Of a stretch of 64,000 nt of DNA, positions 23,192 to 35,410 are shown piece by piece; the stretch's first letter is position 1, and each line of letters begins with the position of its first letter. The translations under genes were made by a program, and so were the position numbers. The stretch is from Silene latifolia (Eukaryota; Streptophyta; Magnoliopsida; Caryophyllales; Caryophyllaceae). The stretch covers positions 13,146,948 to 13,210,947 of the forward strand of contig NC_133532.1 in assembly GCF_048544455.1 (NCBI RefSeq). Direction: 5' to 3'. The notes beneath the pieces were generated by a model. It was not told the DNA's origin, did not search any database, and saw only the letters and a list, made by a program, of their open reading frames with translations.

Positions 23192-24386
23192 TGATGTGGC
23201 TAAAGTCGTATCACCAAATCAAAGTAAATCTATCTCAAGACTAACAAGAATAGCTAGTAGTAAGACAGGTATCGAATCCACAGGGAGGCGGTGAAAGCTA
23301 AGTCTGTAAATATTTAAGCTGTCTAAAGTAACCAATTTCGGGGGGTTTATTTTGTGTTGATTCTAATAAACTAATTGCAAGTAATTAAATGAAGGTTTTA
23401 ACGATATTATTAAAAGTCTAGGATTTACGGTTCACTAGGTCAATCAGTCGGGGATTATCAATCAATTGCTAAATCTATCAAGTTGTTTAAGGTCATAAGA
23501 TCGGTCGACTCAATTATGCCCTTTAGATCGATTCTAACATGCGGTCGCTATAATTAGATACAATCTATTTGATTATCGCAGCCTATATTAATTCTAACCC
23601 GGTCGGCGATAGGATCAATTCGCTACACTAATTAATAACTCAGGCCTCAAGTTGATTAACTAGAAGAAGTACAATAATCAAACAACAACTTTAACGATAT
23701 CAATAGCAATTAATCGATTTTCCCTTTTTAATTAACCTAGATCCCCTTCATCCTAGATGAGGGAATTAGCTACTCATAACGATAACAACAACAATAATGA
23801 TTAAGAATGAAAACATGATTGAAAGCATGAAACAATAATTAATGAACATAAAACAATCAACGATTAATTAATGAGGAAAGATTAGTACCATACAAGGGAA
23901 AGATTAGGGTTCTAAGAGAGTTTTCAGAAAGATATCCAAGTAAAATAAAGCGTAGTCTAACAATAAAACACGAGTTTCTAATTTATAACAAAAGATAATC
24001 GTTTTAGGAAAATCCGGAAATAAGCCCGCCAGAGAGGATCCTCGATCGAGCCAGAGGTGACTCGATCGAGGACAGCTGCTCGATTGAGCTAGTGGTGACT
24101 CGATCGAGGAACCATCTTCACAGACTTTTTCTTCTCTTCTTTCTCTTTTAGCCTTCGTGCTTCCTCGTTTCTCGTGCCATGCTTCGTGTATTCTTCTATG
24201 CCGTCTCCGCCATGCTAATCTTAACTTGATCATACTCATAACGAGTCATTTCTGCACCAAAACACAAAATAGCGGCAGTATCGACAATTCATTGAAATAA
24301 GGCATATAAATGATAAAATAGGCACGAAACGGTATGTAAAGTGGTATAAAGGGGGCTATAAAAGTATATATGAAAGTGATACATCA
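23192..24386 (-). repeat. 3' LTR of element A
   Basis: This 1195-bp copy aligns closely with 43794-44983, differing by small indels and few substitutions. A CTCGATCGAG array lies at 24037-24115. Confidence 0.94.
24037..24115. repeat. CTCGATCGAG palindrome array, LTR of A
   Basis: Four CTCGATCGAG-type units (one is CTCGATTGAG) are separated by CCAGAGGTGA-like or TAGTGGTGA-like spacers. Further copies are at 44640-44706 and 46476-46549. Confidence 0.92.
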
Positions 24387-24404
24387 AACTCCCCCAAACC
24401 AAAC
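24387..24404 (-). other. Polypurine tract of element A
   Basis: Read on the minus strand, GGTTTGGGGGAGTT directly precedes the 3' LTR (plus strand 24387-24400). Copies of the GGTTTGGGGGAG core recur at about 25931-25942 and 26097-26108. Confidence 0.88.
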
Positions 24405-24426
24405 CTTTGCTTGTCCTCAAGCAAAG
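24405..24426 (-). promoter_or_regulatory. Hairpin before the polypurine tract of A
   Basis: In sense orientation this is CTTTGCTTG, loop AGGA, CAAGCAAAG: a perfect 9-bp stem ending 18 nt from the 3' LTR. It is duplicated at 45002-45023. The equivalent in B differs at two stem pairs, both changed on both sides. Confidence 0.85.
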
Positions 24427-26142
24427 CAATCAGGCCAAACAAAGAACAACAAACATATGGTGAATGAATAACTCAGAGCAAATGTCTAGGCACATACAAG
24501 TCTCAGTGTCCATATCTATAACAAAGTAATGACCAAAAATTGTGCCAATAAAACAAATTCAAAGACACGGGTAATAGACTAACGCAGCTCTTACTCAAGA
24601 TGTGACATGATACCGAGACTCAGCCAAATACTTTTCAACCTTGCAATACAATTTTGTCGGATTCTCGCGGTTTCACTCATGCACTCATAAGGGGTGAGAT
24701 ATGTGTAAGATAGAAAGAAGTAAGACTCTCACTCGACTTATGAAATATGCATGCAATCTAATGTGATAAGAGATTCTCCAACTAATACGAATTCACAAAA
24801 CAGACCAAGTACATGTATCAAGGACAGAAAGGTGGTAAAGTGGCATGGGTATAGACGTGGCTTGTGCAAAAGCACGTATAGATATGTGAGGCTCAGACGG
24901 TAGTCGCAGCGCTAGACCAATAGCCAAATCTAATAAGAAATAAAACAAACATCCAACTGGAGAAATAATCTCAACTTTGACAACATATGAGAGAAATGTA
25001 AAGGCTCTCCAAATGTGCATTAGACTCCAGTAATTACCACACACCCGACCTCCTTAAAAACTGAATGAAGCAAACATTTTTTTCTTCTTTTCTCTTCTGA
25101 ATCCTTTTTTCGAAACTTTTTTTTTTCATCTCTTTTTTTTTCTTTCTTTTTCTTTTCTTTCTTTTTTTTTTCTTTTTTTTTCTTTGCTTCATAATACTTC
25201 TCTTTTTCAACATAAGAGGTCACACAATTGCTACAAAAAGATAGCTACTACCCACATGACAATAAAAGTCCCAACCCAACCAAAGTAGCTATAACAATAA
25301 GGACTCAAGTAACTGCGACTGTCCCGAAAAAGGTAGGCAAATTCTGGAATGTAGCTAAGAAATAAGATATAAAATGGCTACATGGTTCAAACGGGCTAAC
25401 AAAAACTGGGTAATGTACGGCATATTTGAACAAAAAGAACCGCCTATCCTCATGTACTTAATCATATGAACGCGCAAAAGCTAAGAAACTAATGTCACAA
25501 TTATGCAATTTGATATTACATATTCCACAAGGAGACCACACTCATCAGCCTAAATAACAATGAGACCGGTTTATTAATGTTCCCGGCCTAGGAAGCTCTA
25601 AAGACCTCAGAAATTTAAGTGGTTTACCAACAAAATAAAGTCAAGTCTACTCGGCATAAGGCATATTGTGACGGTCAAGACTTGAGTAAAGAGCTTTGTT
25701 CATCTTAGCTAACAAGTCAAAACAGTGTACATGGACAACTAAATGAGACTCAAATGCAAAGACAAAGCAGATTATCATCATTGCTATACAATTCACCAAG
25801 ACTCGACTCAAAAATAAATAAAAATAAGTAAAAACATGTTTTTGGATTTTATAATTTTTCAATTTTTTTTGAATTTTTTGATTTTTTTCACACAACAATA
25901 AATAAAAGCACACAACAGAAATAAACACACTCCCCCAAACCTAAATGTCACAGTGTCCTCATTGTGACGCCTACAGCATAGCAGTCACACAGAAATCCAG
26001 CAACCTATGGGACACAACTAACAAAGGGAAGAGGGTAAAAAGGAAATGCAATAAAAACAAAACAAGAAAGATAATACCAGCTGTAGTGCAGAAGCCTCCC
26101 CCAAACCAGCTGGAAAGAGGGGGATGTAGTAACCAGCTGTCA
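24427..26142 (-). other. 3' untranslated region of element A
   Basis: About 1.7 kb lies between the ORF-1-like stop and the polypurine tract. I see no coding frame. It holds a T-rich tract (25077-25195) with TTTTC/TTTCTT runs and two extra copies of the polypurine-tract core. Confidence 0.7.
25077..25195. repeat. T-rich low-complexity tract in A
   Basis: Runs of T are broken by single C or CTT. The duplicate at about 45675-45780 has longer uninterrupted T runs, which shows instability since the duplication. Confidence 0.9.
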
Positions 26143-27830
26143 CTACTGGGCTTCATCAGTATCATCAAAACCATCAATCTCGGCATAAAGGGACATCAAC
26201 TCAGGATCAGGAACGGCGTTGCGGCCACGACCACGGATGGATCTCCTAGTACGGCCTCTACCACGGCTGCCTCCTGGAACAACAGCAGCGGAAGTAGAGG
26301 CACTAAACTGACCAAACGGTCCTCTATGGGAGTAAGGAATACCGGCATCCTCCGCAAAAACAGAAGTAGGCTGAGAGGGGCGGACTGGAGTGTAAAAGGG
26401 ACGGCCCAGGCACCGTAGGCGTACTAAACTGCCTGAACTCGTAAGGGTCACTCCATAGAGATGGAACACACGACTGTCATCACCCGGAGTGGTATAATAG
26501 GTAGGTGTCACACCCCGATACTGGCTCCCTGAAGCAAGAGACATGGCCTCCATCTGTTCCCACATCCTCCTCTCTGTGAAAGCAGTGTTGATGCCCATAT
26601 GCATCCTCACTTCTCGTTCAATAACTGGATCAAAATGGTAACTTGAAGGATAGCCCGAAACAGGATAGGCTGAAGGAGGTGGAGGAGGAGCAAGCTGAAA
26701 CGAGCCAGGCAGATGGGTAGTGGGTGGACGACGTCTCCGGCGCCCGCCGGTGGTGGTAGTAGTATTAGACCCCGGAAAAGTGACCAGAAGGTCCTCAGGA
26801 ATCAGATAAGTAACGGGTGGGGGTCGCTCCACGGTACCGTACTCTCCTCAAGGGGTCGACAACAGGTAAACGGGCGCAAGGTAGAAGCATGTAAGACTCG
26901 CCCCGGACCCTCCAGTAATGGTCCTTCCCATTCTTGATGTCAATATAAGAAATCTCATAACGGAGTTGGTCATCATCAACAAGTGGCTCATGGTCATCCA
27001 TGGGCTCGTATGGGTCATCACCCTCAAAATCACAAACAGCCCTAGCTATCTTGGTGACAAGAGCACCACAGTCAAGGTTCCCATACCTCCCAACCATCCT
27101 ATCAAAAGCCGAGCACACAAGAGCAGGGGGAGAGAATTGGAATGTCTCCTCCCGATAAGGATTCAAGTAACTAGCAAGGATTAAGACCTCAATAGTGGAG
27201 GTCTTGCTCTTGTCGTGCCGGCCATACAACAACTAGTTCAAATACCTCAAGAACATACGAAGACAAACGTGTTGGACGTCCAACAAAGCCATAGCACTGA
27301 CATCCGCATCCGCATAACCGGTAAACAATGGAAAATAACGAACAGCGGATAGCCAACCAACACCATACAAGTCTCCGTCAGTATGCTTATCTATTCCTGA
27401 ATTTGACCAGAGGACGGTCAAAGGTTAAGGACCGTTCAACATTAAGCAAGCGAAACTTGATAAGATGATCACTGGGAAAGTAAGTAAATGAGCTCAGAAA
27501 TTCGAGAGTTAAAGCAGGGTAAGATAATTCGTGGAGCGTGAAAAGACCTTGTAACCCTATCTCATTGAACATGACATACATAATGTCATCAATCTTCAAT
27601 GTGCGCAAAATTTTCCTATCAACACATCGAGTAGCACTCATAGATTTAGTTAATGAGATACTCAAACCTGTCCTTTTGTGCTTTGTCACGGAATTCGATG
27701 AATAGGTAATCGTCCAAAGGAGACAAATCGTCCTCCGAAGACACAACTTCTTCGGGAATCACCTCGGGTTCTTTGAACCAGGGGCTCTCCTTTCTCGAGT
27801 CCTCTTATTTCCTTGCCTAGAAGTCGACAT
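26143..27830 (-). pseudogene. Athila ORF-1-like gene of element A (frameshifted)
   Basis: ATG at 27828-27830 begins MSTSRQGNKRTRERR, a basic start like that of the ORF in element C. The frame is lost after about 23 codons. The blocks then continue in other frames: TLEFLSSFTYFPSD and IKFRLLNVERSL (27420-27500), a region with YADADVSAMALLDVQHV (about 27260-27320), a block with ILASYLNPYREE (near 27170), a proline-rich segment (about 26690) and an RGRGR-rich tail ending at 26143. It follows integrase, the place where Athila elements carry their extra ORF. Some authors compare that ORF with envelope genes. I see no signal peptide or membrane span and no evidence for that role. Confidence 0.75.
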
Positions 27831-28874
27831 TATCTACATAAAAGCAAGTAAACAATCAAACTTCAACCATAGCATATGGCAATCCCGGTTTTTGGCATAA
27901 ATGGGTCAAAAAATTAATTTTTAAGACTCAAAATCACAATGAAAGCATCCAAAAACTTAGGGGAACATGAGTATGTATCAAATAATGAAGAATCCAAGCA
28001 TAAGAACACAATTTCTAACCAATTTAATGCATAATTTCTACCCGGATTTTGAAGAACCCTAATTCCCAAATTAGCAAATTAGGCATGAATTTCAACAATT
28101 AAGGGGCTAGAAAGCAAGGAAATAGCAATTGTATACTAGCAATGGAAGATTTAATACAATAAACTCAAGTTATAGGCAAGAAATTTCAGAATTGTGCGAG
28201 ACAAATTAGACAAATTCGGGACTTACCTGAGCAATAAGAGCAAGGAATCGCGAAAATAAGCACAAGAAAGTGATGTAAACAAGTAATAAGCAATTAAACA
28301 CAAGTAGTAAGTGAGATTTGATGATGATTTATGATGAATATAGAGAGAAAGAGTGATAGAGGAGGAAGAATGCAGGAAGGCATGAAAAGAAGAAGGGAAT
28401 TGAAAGAAATTAGAGTAATTAAAGCATAAAACCGGTTAAAGAAAAACGCGAAACCCGGTCCAATTTGGATCCTCGATCGAGTCGCGCCTGGCTCGATCGA
28501 GGAACCAAATTCCTGACTACCCAACTTTCGTTTTAAACTTTTTTAAATTCTTCACTGGTGCCTCGATCGAGTCGCAGCTGGCTCGATCGAGCTGATAGGT
28601 TCCTCGATCGAGTCGCTCCTGGCTCGATCGAGGAAGTTGGGCTGGCTTCTTTTTTTCGTCAGTTGCTACTCATAGCTTCAAATCCCGTCAAAATTCCTGC
28701 AAAAGATACTTGAAAGCATATAAAGTGCCCTCTCCTCATCTCTCAAAGTTCAAGGAAACATAAAAACAATAACAAAACTTGAATTTAAAATCCTAATTAC
28801 AAACTAATAATTTACAAAATCCGAGCTGCCTCTCGGTAGCGCTGGTTTTTGTGGTCCCGCACGACCGTAATTCT
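27831..28874 (-). other. Non-coding spacer of element A between integrase and the ORF-1-like gene
   Basis: About 1 kb, AT-rich, with no supported frame. Its right part (28466-28640) holds six CTCGATCGAG palindromes in three facing pairs. Confidence 0.7.
28466..28640. repeat. CTCGATCGAG palindrome array downstream of A integrase
   Basis: Three pairs of the form CTCGATCGAGTCG...GGCTCGATCGAG occur. The pairs are separated by about 50 and 10 bp of unrelated sequence. Confidence 0.92.
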
Positions 28875-30314
28875 TCATCGGCAAGAAGAATCAATGGGGA
28901 AGAGGTCAAGAGCCTCTATGACCCCCACAAAAGCACCTTCATAGTATGTTTTCAAGCGTTGCCCATTCACTTTGAAAGTCTTTCCTGTGTCAGAATGCAG
29001 TGTAACTGACCCAAATTTGTTCACATCAGTAATAGTGAACGGTCCAGACCATCTACTCTTCAATTTACCTGGAAACAAGCGCAAACGAGAGTTAAATAAG
29101 AGAACTTTCTCACCAACATGAAATTCTCTTTGCAAGATATGCTTGTCATGCCACTTCTTCGTTCGCTCCTTGTATACTTGAGCACTATCATAGGCATGCA
29201 GTCGAAATTCATCAAGCTCATTCAATCGCATCGGTCGTTTCTCACCCGCCGATGAGGGATCCATATTCAGCTCTTTTATGGCCCACATAGCCTTGTACTA
29301 AAGCTCCACAGGTAAATGACAGGACTTGCCATAGACAAGACGGTAAGGTGAGGTTCCAATCGGCGTTTTGAAAGCAGTACGGTAAGCCCACAAAGTATCA
29401 TCGAGCTTCCAACTACAATCCTTTCTGTTCTTGCTTACTGCCTTTTCCAAGATCTGTTTCAGCTCTCTGTTGGAAATCTCTACTTGTCCACTGGTTTGAG
29501 GATGATAAGCCAATCATCTGCGGTGTGTAACGCCATATTTCTTCAAGAGAGAATTAACATGACGCTCATTGAAATGCTTGCCTCCATCACTGATCACTGC
29601 GCGAGGCACTCCAAACCGTGGAAATATAGTCTTTTGAAATAGCTTAACAACAGATTTAGCATCACAAGTGGGGGTGGCAATTGCCTCCACCCATTTAGAA
29701 ACATAATCTACAGCTACTAATATGTATTGGTTCCCAAAAGATGTAGGGAACGACCCTTGGTAATCAATGCCCCAAACATCAAAAATCTCCACTTCGGAGA
29801 TCCCAGTTTGAGGCATCTCATGCCTTTGCGAGATATTGCCAGTTCTTTGACAAGCATCACAAGAACGGACAAAGTTAGTAGCATCCTTAAGGATAGTAGG
29901 CCAATAAAAACCCGATTGCATTACCTTAGCAAATGTCCGAGAAGGACCATGATTACCACCATAGGAAGAAGAGTGACAGTGAGAAAGGATGGCACGTACC
30001 TCGCCCTCTGGGATACATCGTCTATATATACCATCGGCACATTCTCGGAACAGATAGGGATCGTCCCAGAAGTACCTCTTCACATCGTGCATAAATCTCT
30101 TCTTCTGCTGATAAGATAAGTCAAGAGGAAGTGTACCTCCCACCAAATAATTGGCATAATCTGCAAACCATGGGGTATTTGCGGCTCTGACTAGAAGATG
30201 GTCGTCCAGGAAAAGAATCATTGAGGGCAAAATCTCTCTTCCGAGAATCTCAATACGGACAAGTGATCTGCAACAACATTTTTCAGACGGACTTATCACG
30301 GATTTCCAAATCAA
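28875..30314 (-). pseudogene. Element A integrase (broken)
   Basis: In order on the minus strand: an H2C2 zinc region (HCHSSSYGG and CDACQRTGN, near 29990 and 29850), catalytic blocks WGIDYQG (near 29765) and ISDGGKHF (near 29590), then [11 protein letters not shown] (near 29480) with the catalytic Glu, and a C-terminal domain (LFPGKLKSRWSGPF near 29050). A stop at 29514 separates the second and third catalytic blocks and another break is at 29288-29298. Integrase would insert the element DNA; this copy cannot be made whole. The active-site residues themselves are kept. Confidence 0.92.
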
Positions 30315-32043
30315 ATTCTTGTAATAATAAAATCCATCTAATAAGTCTAGGTTTAGCCTCTTGTTTGGTTAAAACATACTTTAAAGCTGCATGGTCAGTG
30401 TGAACGATAACTTTAGAACCAACAAGATAAGCTCTAAATTTGTCTAAAGAATAGACAACTGCAAGAAGCTCCTTCTCTGTAGTAGCATAGTTGATTTGTG
30501 CATAATCTAGAGTCTTTCTTGCATAGTAAATGGCATATAACACCTTGTCCTTTCGCTGCCCCAAAACAGCTCCAACTGCATAGTCACTGGCATCGCACAT
30601 AATCTCAAAGGGAAGGCTCCAATCCGGAGATCGGATAATAGGAGCTGAGATAAGAGCTTGTTTGATCCTGTCAAAGGCTCGAATACACTTGTCAGTAAAC
30701 ACAAAAGGTGTATCTTTATGAAGAAGCTGAGTTAGAGGTTGAGCAATTTTGGAAAAATCCTTAATAAAGCGGCGATAGAACCCTGCATGACCAAGAAAAC
30801 TACGCACACTTTTAACATTAACCGGGTACGGGATTTGCTCAATTACCTCAACCTTAGCCTTGTCCACTTGAATGACCTTACCTGACACCAAATGACTGAG
30901 TACCACCCCTTCAGTAACCATGAAGTGGCACTTCTCCCAGTTGAGAACAAGTTTGCTCTCCTCACAGCGCTGCAAAACTTTAGTCAAGTTTCTCAAGCAA
31001 ATATCAAAATCAGTACCATATACACTGAAATCATCCATAAAGACCTCCATGATAGACTCTATGTAATCAGAAAATATGGCCATCATACAACGCTGAAAGG
31101 TATCAGGAGCGTTACATAAACCAAAGGGCATCCTCCTATAAGCAAATACACCATACGGACAAGTGAAAGTGGTCTTTTCCTGATCCTCAGGATGAATGGG
31201 TATCCGAAAGAAACCGGAGTAGCCATCTAGGTAACAGAAATAACTATGACATGCTAATCTCTCTAACATTTGGTCAATGTAAGGAAGTGGGAAGTGGTCC
31301 TTTTTAGTGGTCGTGTTCAACTTCCTATAGTCAATGCACATCCTCCACCCTGTAACAAGTCTAGTAGCAATCAATTCATTCTTATCATTCTTTACTACTG
31401 TAGTACCTCCCTTCTTAGGTACAACTTGGACAGAACTGACCCATTTAGAATCAGAAATAGAGAAAATAATACCAGCATCAAGTAATTTCTGTACCTCTTT
31501 TCTTACCACCTCCTGCATTGGAGGGTTTAGTAAATCTCGACCTTGCGACTTTGGGCTTGTGGCCCTCTTCCAAATGAATTCGATGCATACAAAAATCAGG
31601 ACTAATACCTTTGAGATCATCAATGCTATACATAAAGCATATAGTTGACCTTCAGTTAGGCTAGCATTGACGATCACTGGGTTCATTTCACATTTATCAA
31701 GAAATTCATATTTGAGATGAGAGGGAAGGGGTTTTAATTCAGGTTTCTTTACCTCAGTTACCTTAGGTGTGACACCCAAACGGTATACCTTCTGATATGG
31801 GCATTCCTCTCCAGTTAGAAGCCTCTCAATCTGATGAACTTCTGGACTCCATGAACTCGTCTGATCAGCTGGATCCGTGACAAGGGCAATCTCCAGAGGA
31901 TCCATGTCCAAACACATAGGAAGACACTCATCAATAGTAAAATCAACAACATCTATACTATGACAAGTTTCTTCTATCATGGGGTTTTTCAATGCTTTTT
32001 CCAAGTTAAAAATAATCATATCATCCCCCACAGCTAAGGTCAA
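30283..32043 (-). pseudogene. Element A reverse transcriptase and RNase H
   Basis: A long open frame (about 586 codons) has the RT blocks [20 protein letters not shown] and FMDDFSVYG (active site FMDD at 31027-31041), a connection region with [15 protein letters not shown], and RNase H ([15 protein letters not shown] to [11 protein letters not shown], about 30390-30600). The frame ends early near the usual ADHLSR end of RNase H, through a frameshift at about 30285. It is separated from protease by a break at about 32050. The domain order and the FMDD form fit Athila/Tat elements. Confidence 0.93.
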
Positions 32044-32060
32044 TCTCCCTTTCCTAACAT

Positions 32061-32567
32061 CTATAACCGCCCCGCAGTATGTAAGAACGGTCTGTCTAAG
32101 ATGATAGGGATTTGGTTGTCTTCAGCCATGTCCATGACAACAAAATCAACGGGGATGAAAAACTTCCCTATACGAACGGGAACGTCCTCTAACACCCCCA
32201 ATGGGTGTTTAACAGTTCTATCGGCCATCTGCAGTGTCATATTAGTAACTGTCAACGGACCCATATTTAATTTCTTACAAATAGAATACGGCATGACGCT
32301 GACACTAGCTCCTAAATCACAAAGAGCTTTACTAATAGAAAGATGACCAATTTGACAAGGGATAGAAAAACTTCCTGGATCCTTTAATTTTGGTGGTGAG
32401 TTAATTGGCAACATGGCACTGCACTTCTGAGTGTAAGCAATAGTTTCCACCGCGTCAAAGGATCTCTTCCTTGTCAAAATCTCCTTCATGAATTTCGCAT
32501 AAGCCGGCACTTGAGTAATTAATTCAGTAAAAGGGACACTTACCTGTAGATTCTTCACAACCTCCAT
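32061..32567 (-). pseudogene. Element A aspartic protease
   Basis: The frame has LCDLGASVSVMPYS with the catalytic DLGA motif (near 32300) and ends at [11 protein letters not shown], the conserved flap-to-end block of gypsy proteases. It stops at 32061, just before the RT frame. Protease would cut the gag-pol polyprotein. Confidence 0.9.
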
Positions 32568-32695
32568 AAACTTACCGAACTACTTATCCAGCTTGGATTT
32601 TTGTTTTCGATGAGGAAAAGGTAGTGAAATAGTTATGGGCTCGGCTTGATTGTCCTTAGAAACAACTTTTGAAACACCGTCAGCTGTCGATTTTG

Positions 32696-32780
32696 GATCC
32701 TCGATCAAGCCAGGGGTGACTCGATCGAGCTGGCTGGATCCTCGATCGAGTCGCCTCTGGCTCGATCGAGGAACCTTTGA
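32696..32780. repeat. CTCGATCGAG palindromes inside the gag-protease region of A
   Basis: Four units (one is CTCGATCAAG) lie between gag and protease coding blocks. They form the same facing pairs with GGATCC and GGAACC borders as in the LTR and after integrase. Confidence 0.9.
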
Positions 32781-32791
32781 GGGTTCGGCTT

Positions 32792-33989
32792 CTACGTCTT
32801 TTTACTTTTATCGTCGGCTCGTGTTTCAACTTCGTCAGGTTCTTTCTCATCATCACTAAGCTCCAAATTACCCAATCCTTTGGGATGCATATAAGGGACC
32901 TCATCAACAATAATGGGCACGTCTTTCTCAAGGCTTTTTAGGTCGGGATTAGCATAAGAAGTACCGCTCCTCAGCTGAATAACATTAGCTTGCTCATGAG
33001 CTTGCTTACCTTGAGAAGGAAGACCTACGGCCTGTTTTGATGGGTTTTGAAGTGCCATCTGAGCCACTTGATTATCTAGCATCTTGTTATGGGCAATCAG
33101 CTCAGAAATTTGAGACGCCTGCTTTCATCATCGACAAAGTTTGTTGCAAAAGGTTGCGCAACTCTGCCATATCATTGTTCGGAGCTTGTTGAGGAATTTG
33201 TTGAGGAGTTTGCTGAGGAGGCTGTTGATATTGATTGTTGAACTGCTGGCCTCCTTGATTTTGCCTTTGATACCCCCCTTGTTGTTGATTACCGCGATTG
33301 TTGGGAGGGATATAAGTATTCTTTTGCGGTTGTGACTGCTGCGGGTTTTGCACATTATGACTAGACCATTGAAGGAACGGATGTTCCTTCGCTCTTTCAT
33401 TGTAAAAGTTGGAGAAAGGTGTACCTTGTGTACCTTGTGCACCTTGTCTGTAAGCCTGAAAGGCGTTAACCTGCTCAAATGTGCTCATACAATCAGCTGC
33501 ACTGTGACCATCTAAACCGCATCTAGCACAAGTCTCCTCCACTTGCTGACTCATGGCATGAACTCTCTCCTTACTACCCAATGATTGGGTAGTCTTTATC
33601 TCAGCAATCTGGGCAGAAATAGTCTCCAGCTGTGCCGCCAGGGCACTATCAACACCGGTACCTCGCATGCTTCCCCTAGGATTTCCATACCTGGCGGTAT
33701 GGGTAGCAATCTGATCAATCAACTTCCACGCGTCACTATCATTGGTGTTGTCTTGAAACCTCCCATTAGTAGAAGAATCCAAAAGGGCATGATGATCATC
33801 AAACAACCCGTTATAAAACTGGTTGCAAAGGAACCACTTTGGGAAACCATGATGGGGAACTGATCGAACTAAACGCTTGAAGCGAGTCCAAGCTTCATTC
33901 AAATCTTCAGTAGCTCCTTGCTTGAAACTAGTAATTTGATTTCTCAAAGCATTAGTCTTTTGAGGTGGGAAGTACCTCTTGTAGAAAGC
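32792..33989 (-). pseudogene. Element A gag, C-terminal part
   Basis: After the element B insertion, gag continues with RYFPPQKTNALRNQITSF-like codons, a capsid region, the zinc knuckle CARCGLDGHSAADC (about 33490-33535) and a glutamine/asparagine-rich tail. The frame stops at 33102, and the region with NVIQLRSGTSY, usual before protease, continues in another frame to 32792. The N-terminal half is at 43106-43671. Confidence 0.9.
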
Positions 33990-35390
33990 TGGCTAGACTT
34001 GTCGTGAGTCTCCAAATTAGTATTTTTATCCACTACAAACTCAAACTAGTAGCAAGTGTAAGTAGGGGTCGATCCCACGAGGAAGGTGTTTATGTTGATT
34101 AAATGTGTGCAAAGTTAAGTAACCAATTGGGAGGGTTTTGAATGTTGATTGACTAAAGTCTACTAAAGTAATAATTTAAGGAAATGAAAATGTAAAAACA
34201 ATATAAGTAATTGAAAATGTAAACAAATGATGAGAATAATTCTTGGACCAAGTAATTTCCACCAACTAGTTATGAATTGATAATTGACTCTTCTAATCTA
34301 TTTCATTATTGAATACTTTGCTATGAAGTTGTCGACTTCTAATTCCACATAATATTAGTTATTAGCTACAAGCGTAAACAAATAACCCTTACAATGTTGT
34401 CAATTTAGTCAAGCGCTTAATCGTATCAAAATTGTAGAATATAGCGATGGAATTTAGCAAAGATGAATAAATGAAAAAATACAAGCGATGCTCCACTTTG
34501 ATTCATACAAGTTTAACCATTTATAACTCAACAATGATGAATTAGCATACTACTTGATGAATTATAATTGCTACAACGGAATAGGTAAACAAACAAAAGA
34601 TTCATTCACCTAATCTAGCAATGGTTAATTAAATAATAACAACTAGTTGATCATTCTAGATGTATAATTAACAAACCAACAATAATCCAAATTAAACTTG
34701 ATATTCAAACAATGAAATAGAAATAGAATAATAGTCTTACAATTCAATAACTAAATTGGCTTCAAGAACTTGTTCCAAGATGTAGAACTTAGCCCTCCAT
34801 ACAAACAATAAAAACAAACTTGAAATTGGAAATTGTTTATGTATTCTAATGATTAAAGAGGTAGAGAAAGTATATCAAAGTATATCCAAATTGATCAACA
34901 ACATCTCCTTATATAGGTCTTCAAAAAGCATCTTCATAAAGTCTCATAAAGTATGAGCATAATTGCCAAAATAAAGGAGAATTAAGGACTTGTTGGAATC
35001 CAATGCGGAATCCAATGCTCAGCCACTCCAAGTGGCATTTTGCCACTCCAAGTGGCTAGAAGTTCAAGAGTCTTTGTTTTGCCACTCCAAGTGGCATTTT
35101 GCCACTCCGAGTGGCACTTCCTTGTGATGCTTCCTTGCTTTGACCTTAGTCTTTGGGCTTTGACTTGCTTTAAAATCCACACTCACATGACATCTTTAGC
35201 CCAATACCAACCTCTAAAGAAGCCCTCTCCATACATAACAATAAATCAATCCAATTATCCCATAAAAACACACAAGTCATAACCAACCCAACATAAGAGA
35301 CATATGCAACAAAATCCACTAAAATGCTTCTCAACCTATCAATTAACCATCAAAATAACCTTTATTGCCCATACTAAACTAGACTAATCA
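33990..35390 (-). repeat. 3' LTR of element B
   Basis: Plus-strand borders are TGGCTAGACTTG and GACTAATCA. It contains four GCCACTCCAAGTGGC-type palindromes at 35022-35115. Confidence 0.96.
35022..35115. repeat. GCCACTCCAAGTGGC palindrome array, LTR of B
   Basis: Four copies of GCCACT-CC(A/G)-AGTGGC, each a 6-bp inverted repeat around three bases, lie at 35022, 35042, 35081 and 35101. They are repeated at 42731-42824 in the other LTR. The array sits about 270-370 bp from the sense-strand start of the LTR, the same distance as the CTCGATCGAG array in element A. Confidence 0.93.
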
Positions 35391-35402
35391 AACTCCCCCA
35401 CG
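35391..35402 (-). other. Polypurine tract of element B
   Basis: GCGTGGGGGAGTT read on the minus strand abuts the 3' LTR. Confidence 0.88.
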
Positions 35403-35410
35403 CTTAGACC

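Noticed and set aside
25077..25223. Lysine-rich minus-strand frame
   Set aside because: It is a translation of the T-rich low-complexity tract in the 3' region of element A.
26143..27232. Long minus-strand frames taken alone look like a host proline- and RG-rich protein
   Set aside because: They lie after integrase inside a complete LTR element, are related to the ORF in element C, and are frameshifted.
34982..35282. Small frames with repeated Cys/Ser/Trp-rich phrases in the LTR of B
   Set aside because: They are translations of the GCCACTCCAAGTGGC palindromes and occur identically in both LTRs.
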